Source: Bacteroidota bacterium (GTDB lineage: Bacteria; Bacteroidota; Bacteroidia; AKYH767-A; JABDAW01). Taken from it: a stretch of 11,369 nucleotides of DNA. The notes under the pieces are model-generated. The model did no database searches and was not told where the DNA came from. It saw only the letters and a list, made by a program, of their open reading frames with translations. Within the stretch, counting starts at the first letter, position 1. Each line of letters starts with the position of its first letter. Below, in pieces: positions 1 through 6,703 of the stretch. Location of the stretch: NCBI GenBank assembly GCA_023251595.1, contig JAHEYM010000085.1:1-11369 (forward strand), read 5' to 3'. The position numbers were made by a program, and so were the translations under genes.

Positions 1-404
1 ATTCCGCTGTGACACGAAAATCCGTTATAATTAGCATAAAATGGTTCCTGAATAATTACTTCATCACCGGGATCAAGACAACTCATTAATCCGATCATGA
101 TCGCCTCGGAACCACCGGTCGTGATGATAATCTCATTATGCGAAACATTAATTCCGAAAGATTGATAATAGCCGGCAAGTTTTTTTCGATAAGACTCCAT
201 TCCGGCAGAATGGGAATATTCAATATGCGTTTCCGAAAAATTCTTCACTGCATCCAACATAATTTGCGGCGACGCAATGTCGGGTTGACCAATGTTAAGG
301 TGGTATATTTTTACGCCACGTTTTTTAGCTTTTTCAGCATAAGGCACTAACTTCCGGATTGGTGAGGGAGGCATCAACTTCCCCTTCAAAGATATCGTTG
401 GCAT
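1..404 (-). CDS. PLP-dependent aminotransferase, class I/II (N-terminal part; gene runs off the window)
   Basis: The minus strand is open from an ATG at 404 down to the window edge, giving about 134 residues of a fold-type I, pyridoxal-phosphate aminotransferase of the aspartate aminotransferase superfamily. Visible landmarks are the N-terminal PPSPIRKLVPYAEKAKKRG, the substrate-loop segment YHLNIGQPDI, the segment EYSHSAGMESYRKKLA, the cofactor-binding start IITTGGSEAIM, and DPGDEVIIQEPFYANY. This matches the usual start of the family (about 390-400 aa), so roughly the first third is here; the catalytic lysine lies outside. The amino-acid substrate cannot be told from this part. An AAAAGGAG-like stretch lies about 15 nt before the ATG and a TACTTTTG -7 element about 45 nt before it. 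It follows the DUF1573 cluster on the same strand after 86 bp, but its own promoter suggests a separate unit. Confidence 0.92.
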   Translation of the reverse strand, partial: MPTISLKGKLMPPSPIRKLVPYAEKAKKRGVKIYHLNIGQPDIASPQIMLDAVKNFSETHIEYSHSAGMESYRKKLAGYYQSFGINVSHNEIIITTGGSEAIMIGLMSCLDPGDEVIIQEPFYANYNGFSCHSG

Positions 405-448
405 CGAATATATTTAAAACTCCTTTTCAGCTAAGAGTTATAGTTATG

Positions 449-456
449 CAAAAGTA
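449..456 (-). promoter_or_regulatory. Probable Bacteroidota -7 element of the aminotransferase gene
   Basis: Read on the minus strand this is TACTTTTG, matching the Bacteroidota -7 consensus TAnnTTTG, about 45 nt upstream of the aminotransferase ATG at 404. I see no TTG at the expected -33 distance (17-23 nt further up), so only half of the promoter is supported. Confidence 0.4.
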
Positions 457-490
457 CGGAATTTGTGCGAATGAGGGGAGAAGTAGTGCT

Positions 491-898
491 TCAGTCAACT
501 GAACCGCTGAGATGCAGCACTTTAGCGCTCCCTGTAACGTTCGAAAGGATCGTGATTTCTTTCTCCTGAACTCCGGTTTTACCCTCAGAATTGAAAATAA
601 CGTTGATTACCCCCGATTTCCCGGGCAAAATAGGTTGTTTCGGCCAATCAGGAACTGTACAACCGCACTCGGTCTTCACTTCAGTTATAAAAATCGGTGA
701 GTTCCCCGAATTGGTGAAGACATAGTCGTGCGAAATCTTATCGCCCTGTTTGATATTGCCAAAATCGAAGTTTTCCTCATCAAACTTAAATTCCGGTCCT
801 TGTGTCTGGGCAAAAATAATCGGACTGAATGCAATAAAAAACAACAGCAGCGACCTCCGAAGAGTGTTGCTGCTGTTGGGTTTATAGAAAGTTTTCAT
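491..898 (-). CDS. Secreted DUF1573 protein (third gene of tandem trio)
   Basis: A 135-residue protein of the DUF1573 family (PF07610), a small Ig-like beta-sandwich domain abundant in Bacteroidota and of unknown biochemical role. An N-terminal signal peptide with an unusually long N-region (about 16 residues before the hydrophobic core) ends near IIFA|QTQ, so the protein should be exported. The domain runs from FKFDEENFDFGNIKQGD to the C-terminus, with the family hallmark ECGCTVPDWP and the closing strand VLHLSGSVD. It has nothing beyond the single domain. It is the last and most diverged of three consecutive paralogues: its CGCTVP-WPK-PILPG stretch resembles the first gene, while FNS-GK-G-Q-K resembles the second. 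A 33-bp gap containing a palindrome separates it from the upstream gene. Family assignment is firm; function is unknown. Confidence 0.9.
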   Translation of the reverse strand: MKTFYKPNSSNTLRRSLLLFFIAFSPIIFAQTQGPEFKFDEENFDFGNIKQGDKISHDYVFTNSGNSPIFITEVKTECGCTVPDWPKQPILPGKSGVINVIFNSEGKTGVQEKEITILSNVTGSAKVLHLSGSVD

Positions 899-902
899 TG
901 TG

Positions 903-925
903 GTCGCTGAGCCTGTCGAAGCGAC
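903..925. repeat. Intercistronic palindrome between two DUF1573 genes
   Basis: GTCGCT (903-908) and AGCGAC (920-925) form a perfect 6-bp stem around an 11-nt loop, GAGCCTGTCGA. It fills most of the 33-bp gap between the second and third DUF1573 genes. From memory, this GTCGCT-GAGCCTGTCGA-AGCGAC palindrome, with stem variants, is scattered widely in intergenic regions of Bacteroidota; I could not verify that here. It may act as an mRNA-stabilising or attenuating hairpin within the operon. Confidence 0.6.
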
Positions 926-931
926 GAAGCG

Positions 932-1360
932 TTACTGTTTAGGTGGAGCTACGGGTTCTTTCGACAGAACTTTTCCTTTTAAGTGAAGGATTTTTTGTCC
1001 GCCTCTTGCATTCGAAGAAATCGTGATCGTTTTGTCCTGTTCTCCCATTTTACCTGAAGAATTGAAGGTTACGGCGATACTTGATTTTTCGTTTGGTTCG
1101 ATCGGTTTTGCCGAGAATTTAGGTTGTGTGCAACCACATGAACCATGAGCTTCTGTAATGATAAGTGATGCTTTACCCGCATTTACGAAATCGAATTGAT
1201 GAAATACGGTATCACCTGTGGTAATAGTTCCGAAATTAAATTCTTCGACATCGAATTTGAATTCTGCTGAATCGCCGCCCATTGTAGCAGCAGCAGGCGA
1301 CTGTGCTTTCGCGCCGTAAACGAGGAGAGCAAAGATGCCCAATAGAAGTGCTTTTTTCAT
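932..1360 (-). CDS. Secreted DUF1573 protein (second gene of tandem trio)
   Basis: A 142-residue exported protein with one DUF1573 (PF07610) domain. The signal peptide is compact: MKK, a hydrophobic stretch LLLGIFALLVYG, and a probable signal peptidase I site AKA|Q. After a short Ala/Gly spacer the domain begins at FKFDVEEFNFGTI and includes the hallmark SCGCTQPKF, then FNSSGKMGEQDKTITISSN and ILHLKGKV. The last residues (EPVAPPKQ) are a short Pro/Lys tail absent from the third paralogue. The ATG at 1360 is 41 bp after the first paralogue's stop, with no clear promoter in the gap, so cotranscription is likely. The two close cysteines (C-G-C) are present in all three proteins. Role in the periplasm or outer membrane is unknown. 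Confidence 0.91.
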   Translation of the reverse strand: MKKALLLGIFALLVYGAKAQSPAAATMGGDSAEFKFDVEEFNFGTITTGDTVFHQFDFVNAGKASLIITEAHGSCGCTQPKFSAKPIEPNEKSSIAVTFNSSGKMGEQDKTITISSNARGGQKILHLKGKVLSKEPVAPPKQ

Positions 1361-1401
1361 AGTGTAGTTTTAGAATTAGAGTTTAGCTTGTTTAGTTAAT
1401 A

Positions 1402-1944
1402 TTATTTAGTTTTGATTGTGTTTTCGAGTGGCATTCCGTCCATTGGCTTTTTGAAAGGAAGTGTCTGATCTCCCGTCATGTCAACAGCCTCTATAGTACC
1501 GTGAATCTTAATTACTTTGTTAGGTTCACTTGCATTGGAAGTAATGGTAATTTCTTTAGCAAATGCACCTACTCTTTTCGTGTCATAAGTTGCTTTAATT
1601 GCTGAACTTGTTCCGGGCAGAATCGGTTCTTTTGGCCATTCAGGAACGGTACATCCACATGATCCTCTTGCATTTGTGATGATAAGTGGTTTTTGGCCTG
1701 TATTCGTGAATTTGAATTCAGTCGTTCCATTAGCACCTTGTTTAATGGTTCCGTAATCATGCTCTTCCTCTTCGAATTTGAATACAGGAGCATCGGGATC
1801 AGGGGCTACTTTGTTCTCCGTCGGTACAACCGGTGGAGTGGGCGAATTAGGATTAGCCGGAGTAATATGCGAATCCTGAACTTGAGCATTCATCTTGAAT
1901 GAGAATGCCAGTACTGCGACGACAAGGTAGAGGATTTTTTTCAT
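1402..1944 (-). CDS. Secreted DUF1573 protein (first gene of tandem trio)
   Basis: A 180-residue exported DUF1573 (PF07610) protein. I place the start at the ATG at 1944, not at in-frame codons up to 2022, because MKKILYLVVAVLAFSFKMNA|Q is a normal signal peptide and a TATATTTG -7 element sits inside the longer reading frame. A Pro-rich linker (about residues 25-50, including PANPNSPTPPVVP) precedes the domain, which starts at FKFEEEEHDYGTIKQG and carries the hallmark SCGCTVPEWP, then KEITITSN and the closing strand IKIHGTIEAV. A C-terminal extension of about 25 residues (TGDQTLPFKKPMDG and beyond) has no recognised motif. It heads the tandem trio and its promoter probably drives all three. 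Function is unknown; the linker and tail could hold the domain away from an envelope surface, which is inference. Confidence 0.9.
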   Translation of the reverse strand: MKKILYLVVAVLAFSFKMNAQVQDSHITPANPNSPTPPVVPTENKVAPDPDAPVFKFEEEEHDYGTIKQGANGTTEFKFTNTGQKPLIITNARGSCGCTVPEWPKEPILPGTSSAIKATYDTKRVGAFAKEITITSNASEPNKVIKIHGTIEAVDMTGDQTLPFKKPMDGMPLENTIKTK

Positions 1945-1988
1945 TTTATTGGTGTTTTGAAGAAATCTGCTCTTAATTAAGCGGACTG

Positions 1989-2022
1989 CAAATATACAAT
2001 TTTTCTTCGAATAACGCTGCAA
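1989..2022 (-). promoter_or_regulatory. Probable Bacteroidota promoter of the DUF1573 operon
   Basis: On the minus strand TATATTTG at 1989-1996 matches TAnnTTTG, and a TTG at 2020-2022 lies 23 nt upstream, at the long end of the 17-23 nt spacing reported for Flavobacterium. The expected start of transcription near 1983 gives a leader of roughly 40 nt. A second -7 match, TACTTTTG at 2020-2027, overlaps the TTG and could be an alternative upstream promoter, though I see no TTG behind it. Confidence 0.5.
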
Positions 2023-2105
2023 AAGTATCCCGAACCTTATGAAGTTTTCATGAAAATAACTAATTTCGCAAACGCTTTCGGGCTTTGTCTGTTGCGGTGT
2101 TCAAT

Positions 2106-2178
2106 GCGGGAGTAGCTCAGTTGGTAGAGCATCAGCTTCCCAAGCTGAGGGTCGCGGGTTCGAATCCCGTCTCCCGCT
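2106..2178 (+). tRNA. tRNA-Gly, anticodon CCC
   Basis: A complete 73-nt cloverleaf. The acceptor stem GCGGGAG pairs with CTCCCGC; the D stem is GCTC/GAGC with loop AGTTGGTA; the anticodon stem TCAGC/GCTGA encloses loop TTCCCAA, giving anticodon CCC (reads GGG); the variable loop is five nt (GGGTC); the T stem GCGGG/CCCGT encloses TTCGAAT. The discriminator base is T, as usual for bacterial tRNA-Gly. CCA is not encoded. A weak -7-like TAATTTCG at 2061-2068 may belong to its promoter. The gene lies 67 bp upstream of valS on the same strand and could be cotranscribed with it. Confidence 0.96.
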
Positions 2179-2192
2179 CGTTTTGACAAGCT

Positions 2193-2224
2193 TAACGATT
2201 GGCGGACATGCTCGATGATCGTTA
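2193..2224 (+). other. Inverted repeat between tRNA-Gly and valS
   Basis: TAACGAT (2193-2199) and ATCGTTA (2218-2224) are perfect 7-bp inverted repeats with an 18-nt loop. The structure sits 21 bp before the valS ATG and could be a processing or leader stem in a tRNA-valS transcript, or an operator. No T-tract follows, so a simple intrinsic terminator is unlikely. It is the only structure I see in this 67-bp gap. Confidence 0.3.
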
Positions 2225-2245
2225 TCTAAAATATTTAAATTATTT

Positions 2246-4924
2246 ATGGAAATTCCTAAGACATACGAGCCCTCGGCTTGCGAAGATAAATGGTATCGTT
2301 TCTGGAACGAGAATGGATTTTTCCGCTCAGTTCCTGACGATCGCGAGCCCTTCACGATTGTAATGCCACCGCCGAATGTGACGGGTCAATTACACATGGG
2401 TCACATGCTCAATCATACCATTCAGGATTTGCTTATCCGTCGCGCCCGCATGCAAGGCAAAAACGCCTGTTGGGTTCCGGGAACAGATCATGCATCGATT
2501 GCTACGGAAGCCAAAGTGGTGGCTCTGTTGAAAGAACGTGGAATTAATAAACAGGATATTTCGAGGGAAAAATTTCTGGAATATGCCTGGGAATGGAAGG
2601 AAAAATATGGTGGAATTATTCTCGATCAATTACAGAAGCTCGGGGCTTCCTGCGATTGGGAACGCACCCGTTTCACGCTCGAAGAAAGTCTGAGTGATGC
2701 TGTTTTAGATGTTTTCGTCGATCTATATAAAAAAGGACTTATATATAGAGGTGTAAGAATGGTGAATTGGGATCCTGCAGGAATGACGGCTTTATCTGAT
2801 GAAGAAGTGGTTCATAAGGAAGTCGATTCAAAATTATATTTTGTTAAATATAAAATTGAGGGAAGTAATGATGAATGGATTACAGTCGCAACTACCCGTC
2901 CCGAAACAATTCTTGGAGATACCGGTGTTTGCGTTCATCCAAACGATCCGCGATATTCATCATTAAAAGGTAAACGGGCGATCATTCCTATCGTGAATCG
3001 TTCCGTTCCGATTATTTTTGATGACTATATAGATATAGAATTTGGAACGGGAGCGCTGAAGGTGACTCCGGCGCATGATATTAATGATTATAATCTCGGA
3101 ATTAAACATAATCTCGAAGCCATTGATACCATTGCTTCGAACGGTACGATGAGCGAAGCTGCACAATTTTATATAGGAAAAGATCGCTTTGTTGTAAGAG
3201 ATGAAATTGTAAAAGATTTAGCGAGACTCGGACAGGTTGTAAAAACGGAAGCAATTAAAAATAAAGTCGGTTATTCTCAACGTACAGATGCCGTCATCGA
3301 ACCAAAACTTTCGCTTCAATGGTTTGTGAAGATGGATGGTTTGGCAAAACCTGCACTCGATCATGTGATGAATGATGACGTGAGATTAATTCCCGATAAA
3401 TATAAAAATACCTATCGTCATTGGATGGAAAATGTTCATGACTGGTGTATCTCGCGTCAGTTGTGGTGGGGACAAAGAATTCCCGCATGGTATTGTTCTT
3501 GCGCTGAATGTCACGATGTGGTGATGGTGCAGAAAGATCGTCCCGCGAAATGTGTTAAATGTGGTTGTGAAAAAGAAGTTTATCAGGATGAAGATGTAGT
3601 CGATACCTGGTTCTCGTCATGGTTGTGGCCTATTTCGGTTTTCGATGGATTTAAAAATCCGAAAAATACGGATATACAATATTATTATCCAACGAATGTT
3701 TTGGTGACGGGTTGGGATATTATATTTTTCTGGGTCGCACGGATGGTGATGGCGGGCTATGAATATAGAAATGAAAAACCTTTTAGTGAAGTGTATTTCA
3801 CCGGAATGGTACGTGATAAACAAGGCAGAAAAATGTCTAAACAATTGGGAAATTCTCCCGATATGCTTGGATTGATTTCGAAATTCTCTGCCGATGGTAC
3901 CCGCTTCGGAGTTTTGATTTCTTCACCGGCCGGCAACGATTTATTGTTCGACGAAATGCTTTGTGAACAGGGAAGGAATTTTGCGAATAAAATCTGGAAC
4001 GCATTCCGTCTTATCAATGGTTGGGACATTATGGTGAAGGAGGAATACGGAGATTTAGTGTCATGGCACTTAGGGATTACATATATACCTGTCGATAAGA
4101 ACAGTCCTGAACAAATCGCAATGAATTGGTTTGACTCAAAATTAAATTCAGAACTGGAAATTATTAATGATCATTATAATAATTTTAGAATTTCTGAGGG
4201 TTTGATGTCCACCTACAAATTAATTTGGGATGATTTCTGCTCCCGTTATTTGGAGATGGTGAAGCCTGAATTCGGAAAAACAATTCACCCGGATGTATTT
4301 GAAAAATCGGTTGAATATTTTGAATCATTGTTGAAAATTCTTCATCCGGTAATGCCATTTATTACGGAGGAAATCTGGCATTTATTAAAAGATAGAAGCG
4401 ATAAAGATTGCATCATTGTCGCTAGTGAACCAAAAGGTGGAAAATATAATAAGGAATTATTAAGTTCATTTGAGATTTCATCCGAAATAATAGCAGGCAT
4501 CAGAAACATCCGTAAGGAGAAAAATATTTCGTACAAAGAAGCATTGGCTTTGCAGGTTAGGGTGAAGGAAGAGAACTTTGATCACACCTTCGACCCTATT
4601 CTGAAAAAGATGTGCAATATATCGCATTTAATTTTCTCGGAAGAAAAACCGGATAATGCTTTAACGTTCAGAGTGAATTTATTTGAATTTTTTATTCCTT
4701 TTACAGCAGGTATCAACATAGAAAAAGAGATTGAGAAATTGCAGAAAGATTTGATTTACAACGAGGGATTTTTAACATCAGTTCAGAAAAAACTTACCAA
4801 CGAAAAATTTGTGAATAACGCGAAACCCGAGGTTTTGGAGATGGAGCGTAAAAAACAATCAGACGCCGAGGTCAAAATCAAAATGATAAGGGAGCAAATT
4901 ACGCAATTAACAATTAACAATTAA
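2246..4924 (+). CDS. valS: Valyl-tRNA synthetase (class I)
   Basis: An 892-residue cytoplasmic valine-tRNA ligase, the normal bacterial length. It activates valine with ATP, charges tRNA-Val, and hydrolyses mischarged Thr-tRNA-Val. Class I Rossmann motif HMGH (the HIGH box) is at residues 50-53 after MPPPNVTGQL. The CP1 editing domain begins near VATTRPETILGDTG (TTRPE at 216-220). A cysteine cluster at about 417, 419, 422 and 436, 439, 441 looks zinc-binding. The second signature is KMSKQ at 529-533, followed by LGNSPD; Q replaces the usual final S of KMSKS, which I believe is common in Bacteroidota ValRS. The anticodon-binding helical domain follows (HPVMPFITEEIWH), then the C-terminal coiled-coil arm (about 825-888). 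The last residues TINN and the stop are encoded by a 7-bp tandem repeat. The start is the first ATG, before the conserved IPKTYEP. Confidence 0.98.
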   Translation: MEIPKTYEPSACEDKWYRFWNENGFFRSVPDDREPFTIVMPPPNVTGQLHMGHMLNHTIQDLLIRRARMQGKNACWVPGTDHASIATEAKVVALLKERGINKQDISREKFLEYAWEWKEKYGGIILDQLQKLGASCDWERTRFTLEESLSDAVLDVFVDLYKKGLIYRGVRMVNWDPAGMTALSDEEVVHKEVDSKLYFVKYKIEGSNDEWITVATTRPETILGDTGVCVHPNDPRYSSLKGKRAIIPIVNRSVPIIFDDYIDIEFGTGALKVTPAHDINDYNLGIKHNLEAIDTIASNGTMSEAAQFYIGKDRFVVRDEIVKDLARLGQVVKTEAIKNKVGYSQRTDAVIEPKLSLQWFVKMDGLAKPALDHVMNDDVRLIPDKYKNTYRHWMENVHDWCISRQLWWGQRIPAWYCSCAECHDVVMVQKDRPAKCVKCGCEKEVYQDEDVVDTWFSSWLWPISVFDGFKNPKNTDIQYYYPTNVLVTGWDIIFFWVARMVMAGYEYRNEKPFSEVYFTGMVRDKQGRKMSKQLGNSPDMLGLISKFSADGTRFGVLISSPAGNDLLFDEMLCEQGRNFANKIWNAFRLINGWDIMVKEEYGDLVSWHLGITYIPVDKNSPEQIAMNWFDSKLNSELEIINDHYNNFRISEGLMSTYKLIWDDFCSRYLEMVKPEFGKTIHPDVFEKSVEYFESLLKILHPVMPFITEEIWHLLKDRSDKDCIIVASEPKGGKYNKELLSSFEISSEIIAGIRNIRKEKNISYKEALALQVRVKEENFDHTFDPILKKMCNISHLIFSEEKPDNALTFRVNLFEFFIPFTAGINIEKEIEKLQKDLIYNEGFLTSVQKKLTNEKFVNNAKPEVLEMERKKQSDAEVKIKMIREQITQLTINN

Positions 4925-4942
4925 CAATTAACAATTAACAAT
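4904..4942 (+). repeat. 7-bp tandem repeat (CAATTAA) covering the valS stop codon
   Basis: Five perfect consecutive copies of CAATTAA start at 4904, 4911, 4918, 4925 and 4932, followed by a partial CAAT at 4939. The stop codon TAA of valS (4922-4924) is in the third copy and the last four residues TINN come from the array. Because the unit is not a multiple of three, successive copies fall in different frames and an in-frame stop is reached quickly. The copies are identical, suggesting recent slippage expansion. Confidence 0.95.
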
Positions 4943-4971
4943 GAATTATTTGTGACTTTCAGATTCATTCC

Positions 4972-4990
4972 AAGGATAGATGAAATCCTT
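4972..4990. terminator. Weak hairpin between convergent valS and lipoprotein gene
   Basis: AAGGAT (4972-4977) and ATCCTT (4985-4990) form a 6-bp stem with a 7-nt loop, midway between the converging valS and lipoprotein genes. The position suits a bidirectional terminator, but the stem is short and AT-rich and no long T-tract follows on either strand, so the call is tentative. Confidence 0.25.
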
Positions 4991-5021
4991 AAATTGCCGG
5001 AGTTCAACAAAATTATTCTTT

Positions 5022-5657
5022 TCATCGCATTGAAAAAACAGCAAGTAAAAAGAGAAAAAGAGCAATTAATAAACCAAGAATTGAACCAACCCACACAATC
5101 AAACTGAATATTGAAAAGAACCTTCCCTTTAATTTGGGGTTTTTGCGAAACTCTGGACCTGCCATGAGATAACAGAACACTGTGGGGACAAAAAAGGCGA
5201 ATGCAATTCCATAAACTCCCACTGTGATTGCCCCAATCATCGTCAATGATGAGCTAAAAGCAACAACAGCCCATAGATTAAATTCTGGAGGCTTTTGAGG
5301 TACGGTTTTTAGGCTGTCCGATGGCAAAACAAACACTCTCTTGTTTTCTTCTTTTGATTTTACTTCGTGTTTTGTATAGCTATCAATGTGAAATATTTCT
5401 CTTTTCTGAGCAGAATCTGAGGATATGGAATTGGGGAGATTGAGGGTTTTGAAATCGACTTCCATTTTTGGAAGATTATGATCAATTATTTTATGTTTTG
5501 ATGAATGAACCGGACGGTTAATCGAAGGTGAATGATGAACAAATCCGCTCGTTATCTCATATCCTGTATTATATCTCCTCTTCGTTATCTCAATATCGAA
5601 TTTACTGCAGGAAGAAAGACAAATTGAAAAAATAATTAATAAACTCAAATATCGCAT
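5022..5657 (-). CDS. Lipoprotein with C-terminal membrane helices, function unknown
   Basis: A 211-residue protein I do not recognise by name. It starts at the ATG at 5657; a TTG two codons earlier is a weaker alternative. The N-terminus is an SPII signal with lipobox L-S-S-C, lipidated Cys at residue 17. Directly after it comes KFDIEITKRRYNTGYEI; a K-R-x-Y-x-x-G-Y stretch near the N-terminus recurs, as I remember, in small Bacteroidota lipoproteins. Residues about 35-125 are polar and low in order-promoting features (many S, K, H). The last 85 residues are strongly hydrophobic: about 127-165 (one or two helices), a short basic loop PEFRKNPKLKGR, then about 180-209. The combination predicts attachment by both a lipid and two or three helices, so probably the inner membrane. 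It lies 10 bp after the beta-barrel gene, so the two are very likely cotranscribed. Confidence 0.82.
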   Translation of the reverse strand: MRYLSLLIIFSICLSSCSKFDIEITKRRYNTGYEITSGFVHHSPSINRPVHSSKHKIIDHNLPKMEVDFKTLNLPNSISSDSAQKREIFHIDSYTKHEVKSKEENKRVFVLPSDSLKTVPQKPPEFNLWAVVAFSSSLTMIGAITVGVYGIAFAFFVPTVFCYLMAGPEFRKNPKLKGRFFSIFSLIVWVGSILGLLIALFLFLLAVFSMR

Positions 5658-5667
5658 TTGCAAGATT

Positions 5668-6546
5668 TTATTTTGTCTCTCGTTTCTCTTCGTGCAAAGT
5701 GAATTTAAATCCCAGGTTGAATCCTAAACTGGAAAATGGATTTTTGAAGGTGGGAGCTATTGATGTTTGTTTTAAATCAGGATTTAAATATGGCGTTGTA
5801 TTGTCGATAAAATTGACATTGAATAAGTGGTCAGAATAATCAGCAGTTTGTGTTGAATATTTGGGAGACCAGTTTTGGTGAACATAATTAATTCCAATAA
5901 CAAATGCGACAACTCTTGTGAATTGATTTTCACATCCAATTTCTCCTTTTATACCAAGTGAATTTCCTCCATAGAATTCAGTATTAAGAAAGTCAGGTTC
6001 AGGGGCATAATCCTGGTAATAAGCACTGAAATTTTCGGTCATTCTTCCACCAAGCCTAAAAACCATTCCCAGCTTGACAAAAGGTGTAAAAGAACTTATT
6101 TTAAAATTAACTTTCACGAATGGAATTAATCTTAACACATTTGCATGCCACGAAGCACCTTGCCAATCATTTCCATCTCTTATGGGACCAAATCCCCCGT
6201 GTCCCATATATGATACGTGCCAGGTACTATCCCAACCGAATGCACTACTGTGCAAGTATGATAGTTCAAGACCAAAGCTGATCAATTTAGAAGCATTATA
6301 ACCTATTACGAGTCCAAAATTTGAACCCTGACCTAAAGATCCTTTAACGAGATGAAGGTCAGGTCCGAAAATGTAATTGTACACTTTATAAGATTTAAAT
6401 AAGCCATAATTCGCCCCAATATTCTTTTGTTCTACGCCAAAACCGTTCCCGTATCCAAGTTGAATATATAATTTCTGAGCATTAATTTTAATATTTTGCA
6501 GTCCGAAAAACAGAAGAAAATACAGGAGGAATATATTTAATCTCAT
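5668..6546 (-). CDS. Outer-membrane beta-barrel protein (porin-like family)
   Basis: A 292-residue protein with a signal peptide (MRLNIFLLYFLLFFGLQ, cleavage near INA|Q at residue 24) followed by alternating aromatic and glycine-rich strands typical of Bacteroidota outer-membrane beta-barrel domains: KLYIQLGYGNGFGVEQ, NFGLVIGYNASKLISFGLEL, FVKVNFKISSFTPFVKLGM, VVAFVIGINYVHQNW, and the terminal SLGFNLGFKFTLHEEK. The near-terminal FKF-type strand fits a barrel ending. I chose ATG 6546 over an in-frame TTG at 6603 because the latter lies within the -33 box of a good promoter and would add a charged extension before the signal peptide. Residues about 105-125 hold a Trp/Gly-rich loop (GHGGFGPIRDGNDWQG). 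Ligand or partner is unknown. It is the first gene of a pair with the lipoprotein downstream. Confidence 0.8.
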   Translation of the reverse strand: MRLNIFLLYFLLFFGLQNIKINAQKLYIQLGYGNGFGVEQKNIGANYGLFKSYKVYNYIFGPDLHLVKGSLGQGSNFGLVIGYNASKLISFGLELSYLHSSAFGWDSTWHVSYMGHGGFGPIRDGNDWQGASWHANVLRLIPFVKVNFKISSFTPFVKLGMVFRLGGRMTENFSAYYQDYAPEPDFLNTEFYGGNSLGIKGEIGCENQFTRVVAFVIGINYVHQNWSPKYSTQTADYSDHLFNVNFIDNTTPYLNPDLKQTSIAPTFKNPFSSLGFNLGFKFTLHEEKRETK

Positions 6547-6571
6547 CGTAGGAACTTTAAAAAAGAAAACC

Positions 6572-6603
6572 CAAAAATAGAGTTTATTTTTCCATTTCTT
6601 CAA
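6572..6603 (-). promoter_or_regulatory. Bacteroidota promoter of the beta-barrel/lipoprotein operon
   Basis: On the minus strand TTG at 6601-6603 and TATTTTTG at 6572-6579 (fits TAnnTTTG) are separated by 21 nt, matching the Bacteroidota -33/-7 spacing. Transcription would begin near 6566, about 20 nt before the ATG at 6546. This supports the shorter start of the beta-barrel gene. Confidence 0.6.
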
Positions 6604-6631
6604 TTGTATTTTTTTTTAACTATGATCTCAT

Positions 6632-6702
6632 TTCAACCCTTCAACCCTTCAACCCTTCGACCCTTCAACCCTTCAACCCTTCAACTCTTCAACTCTTCAA
6701 CC
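6632..6702. repeat. 8-bp tandem repeat (TTCAACCC on plus; GGGTTGAA on minus)
   Basis: Eight full units begin at 6632 and every 8 bp to 6695, with a shortened ninth, TTCAACC, to 6702. Copies 1-3, 5 and 6 are perfect TTCAACCC; copy 4 has G for A (TTCGACCC); copies 7 and 8 are TTCAACTC. The array ends one base before the stop codon of the YdcF-like gene (6704-6706) and lies upstream of the beta-barrel promoter. Substitutions within copies indicate an older, partly decayed array than the one at valS. Confidence 0.95.
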
Positions 6703-6703
6703 T

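Noticed and set aside
138..350. 70-codon plus-strand frame opposite the aminotransferase
   Set aside because: It is antisense to well-conserved aminotransferase sequence and has no recognisable motif.
1945..2022. 26-residue N-terminal extension of the first DUF1573 protein
   Set aside because: It would precede a normal signal peptide with a basic, non-signal sequence, and it contains the TATATTTG promoter element.
3830..3844. Defective KMSKS motif in ValRS (KMSKQ)
   Set aside because: The catalytic lysines are intact, the rest of the enzyme is complete, and Q at the last position seems to be a normal lineage variant.
4952..5107. 51-codon GTG-started plus-strand frame after valS
   Set aside because: Most of it is antisense to the lipoprotein C-terminus, and the translation is Lys/Gln-rich without motifs. 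It is not a displaced piece of valS, whose coiled coil is already complete.
6547..6603. 19-residue extension of the beta-barrel protein from a TTG codon
   Set aside because: The TTG forms the -33 box of a well-spaced promoter, and the -7 element lies inside the extension.
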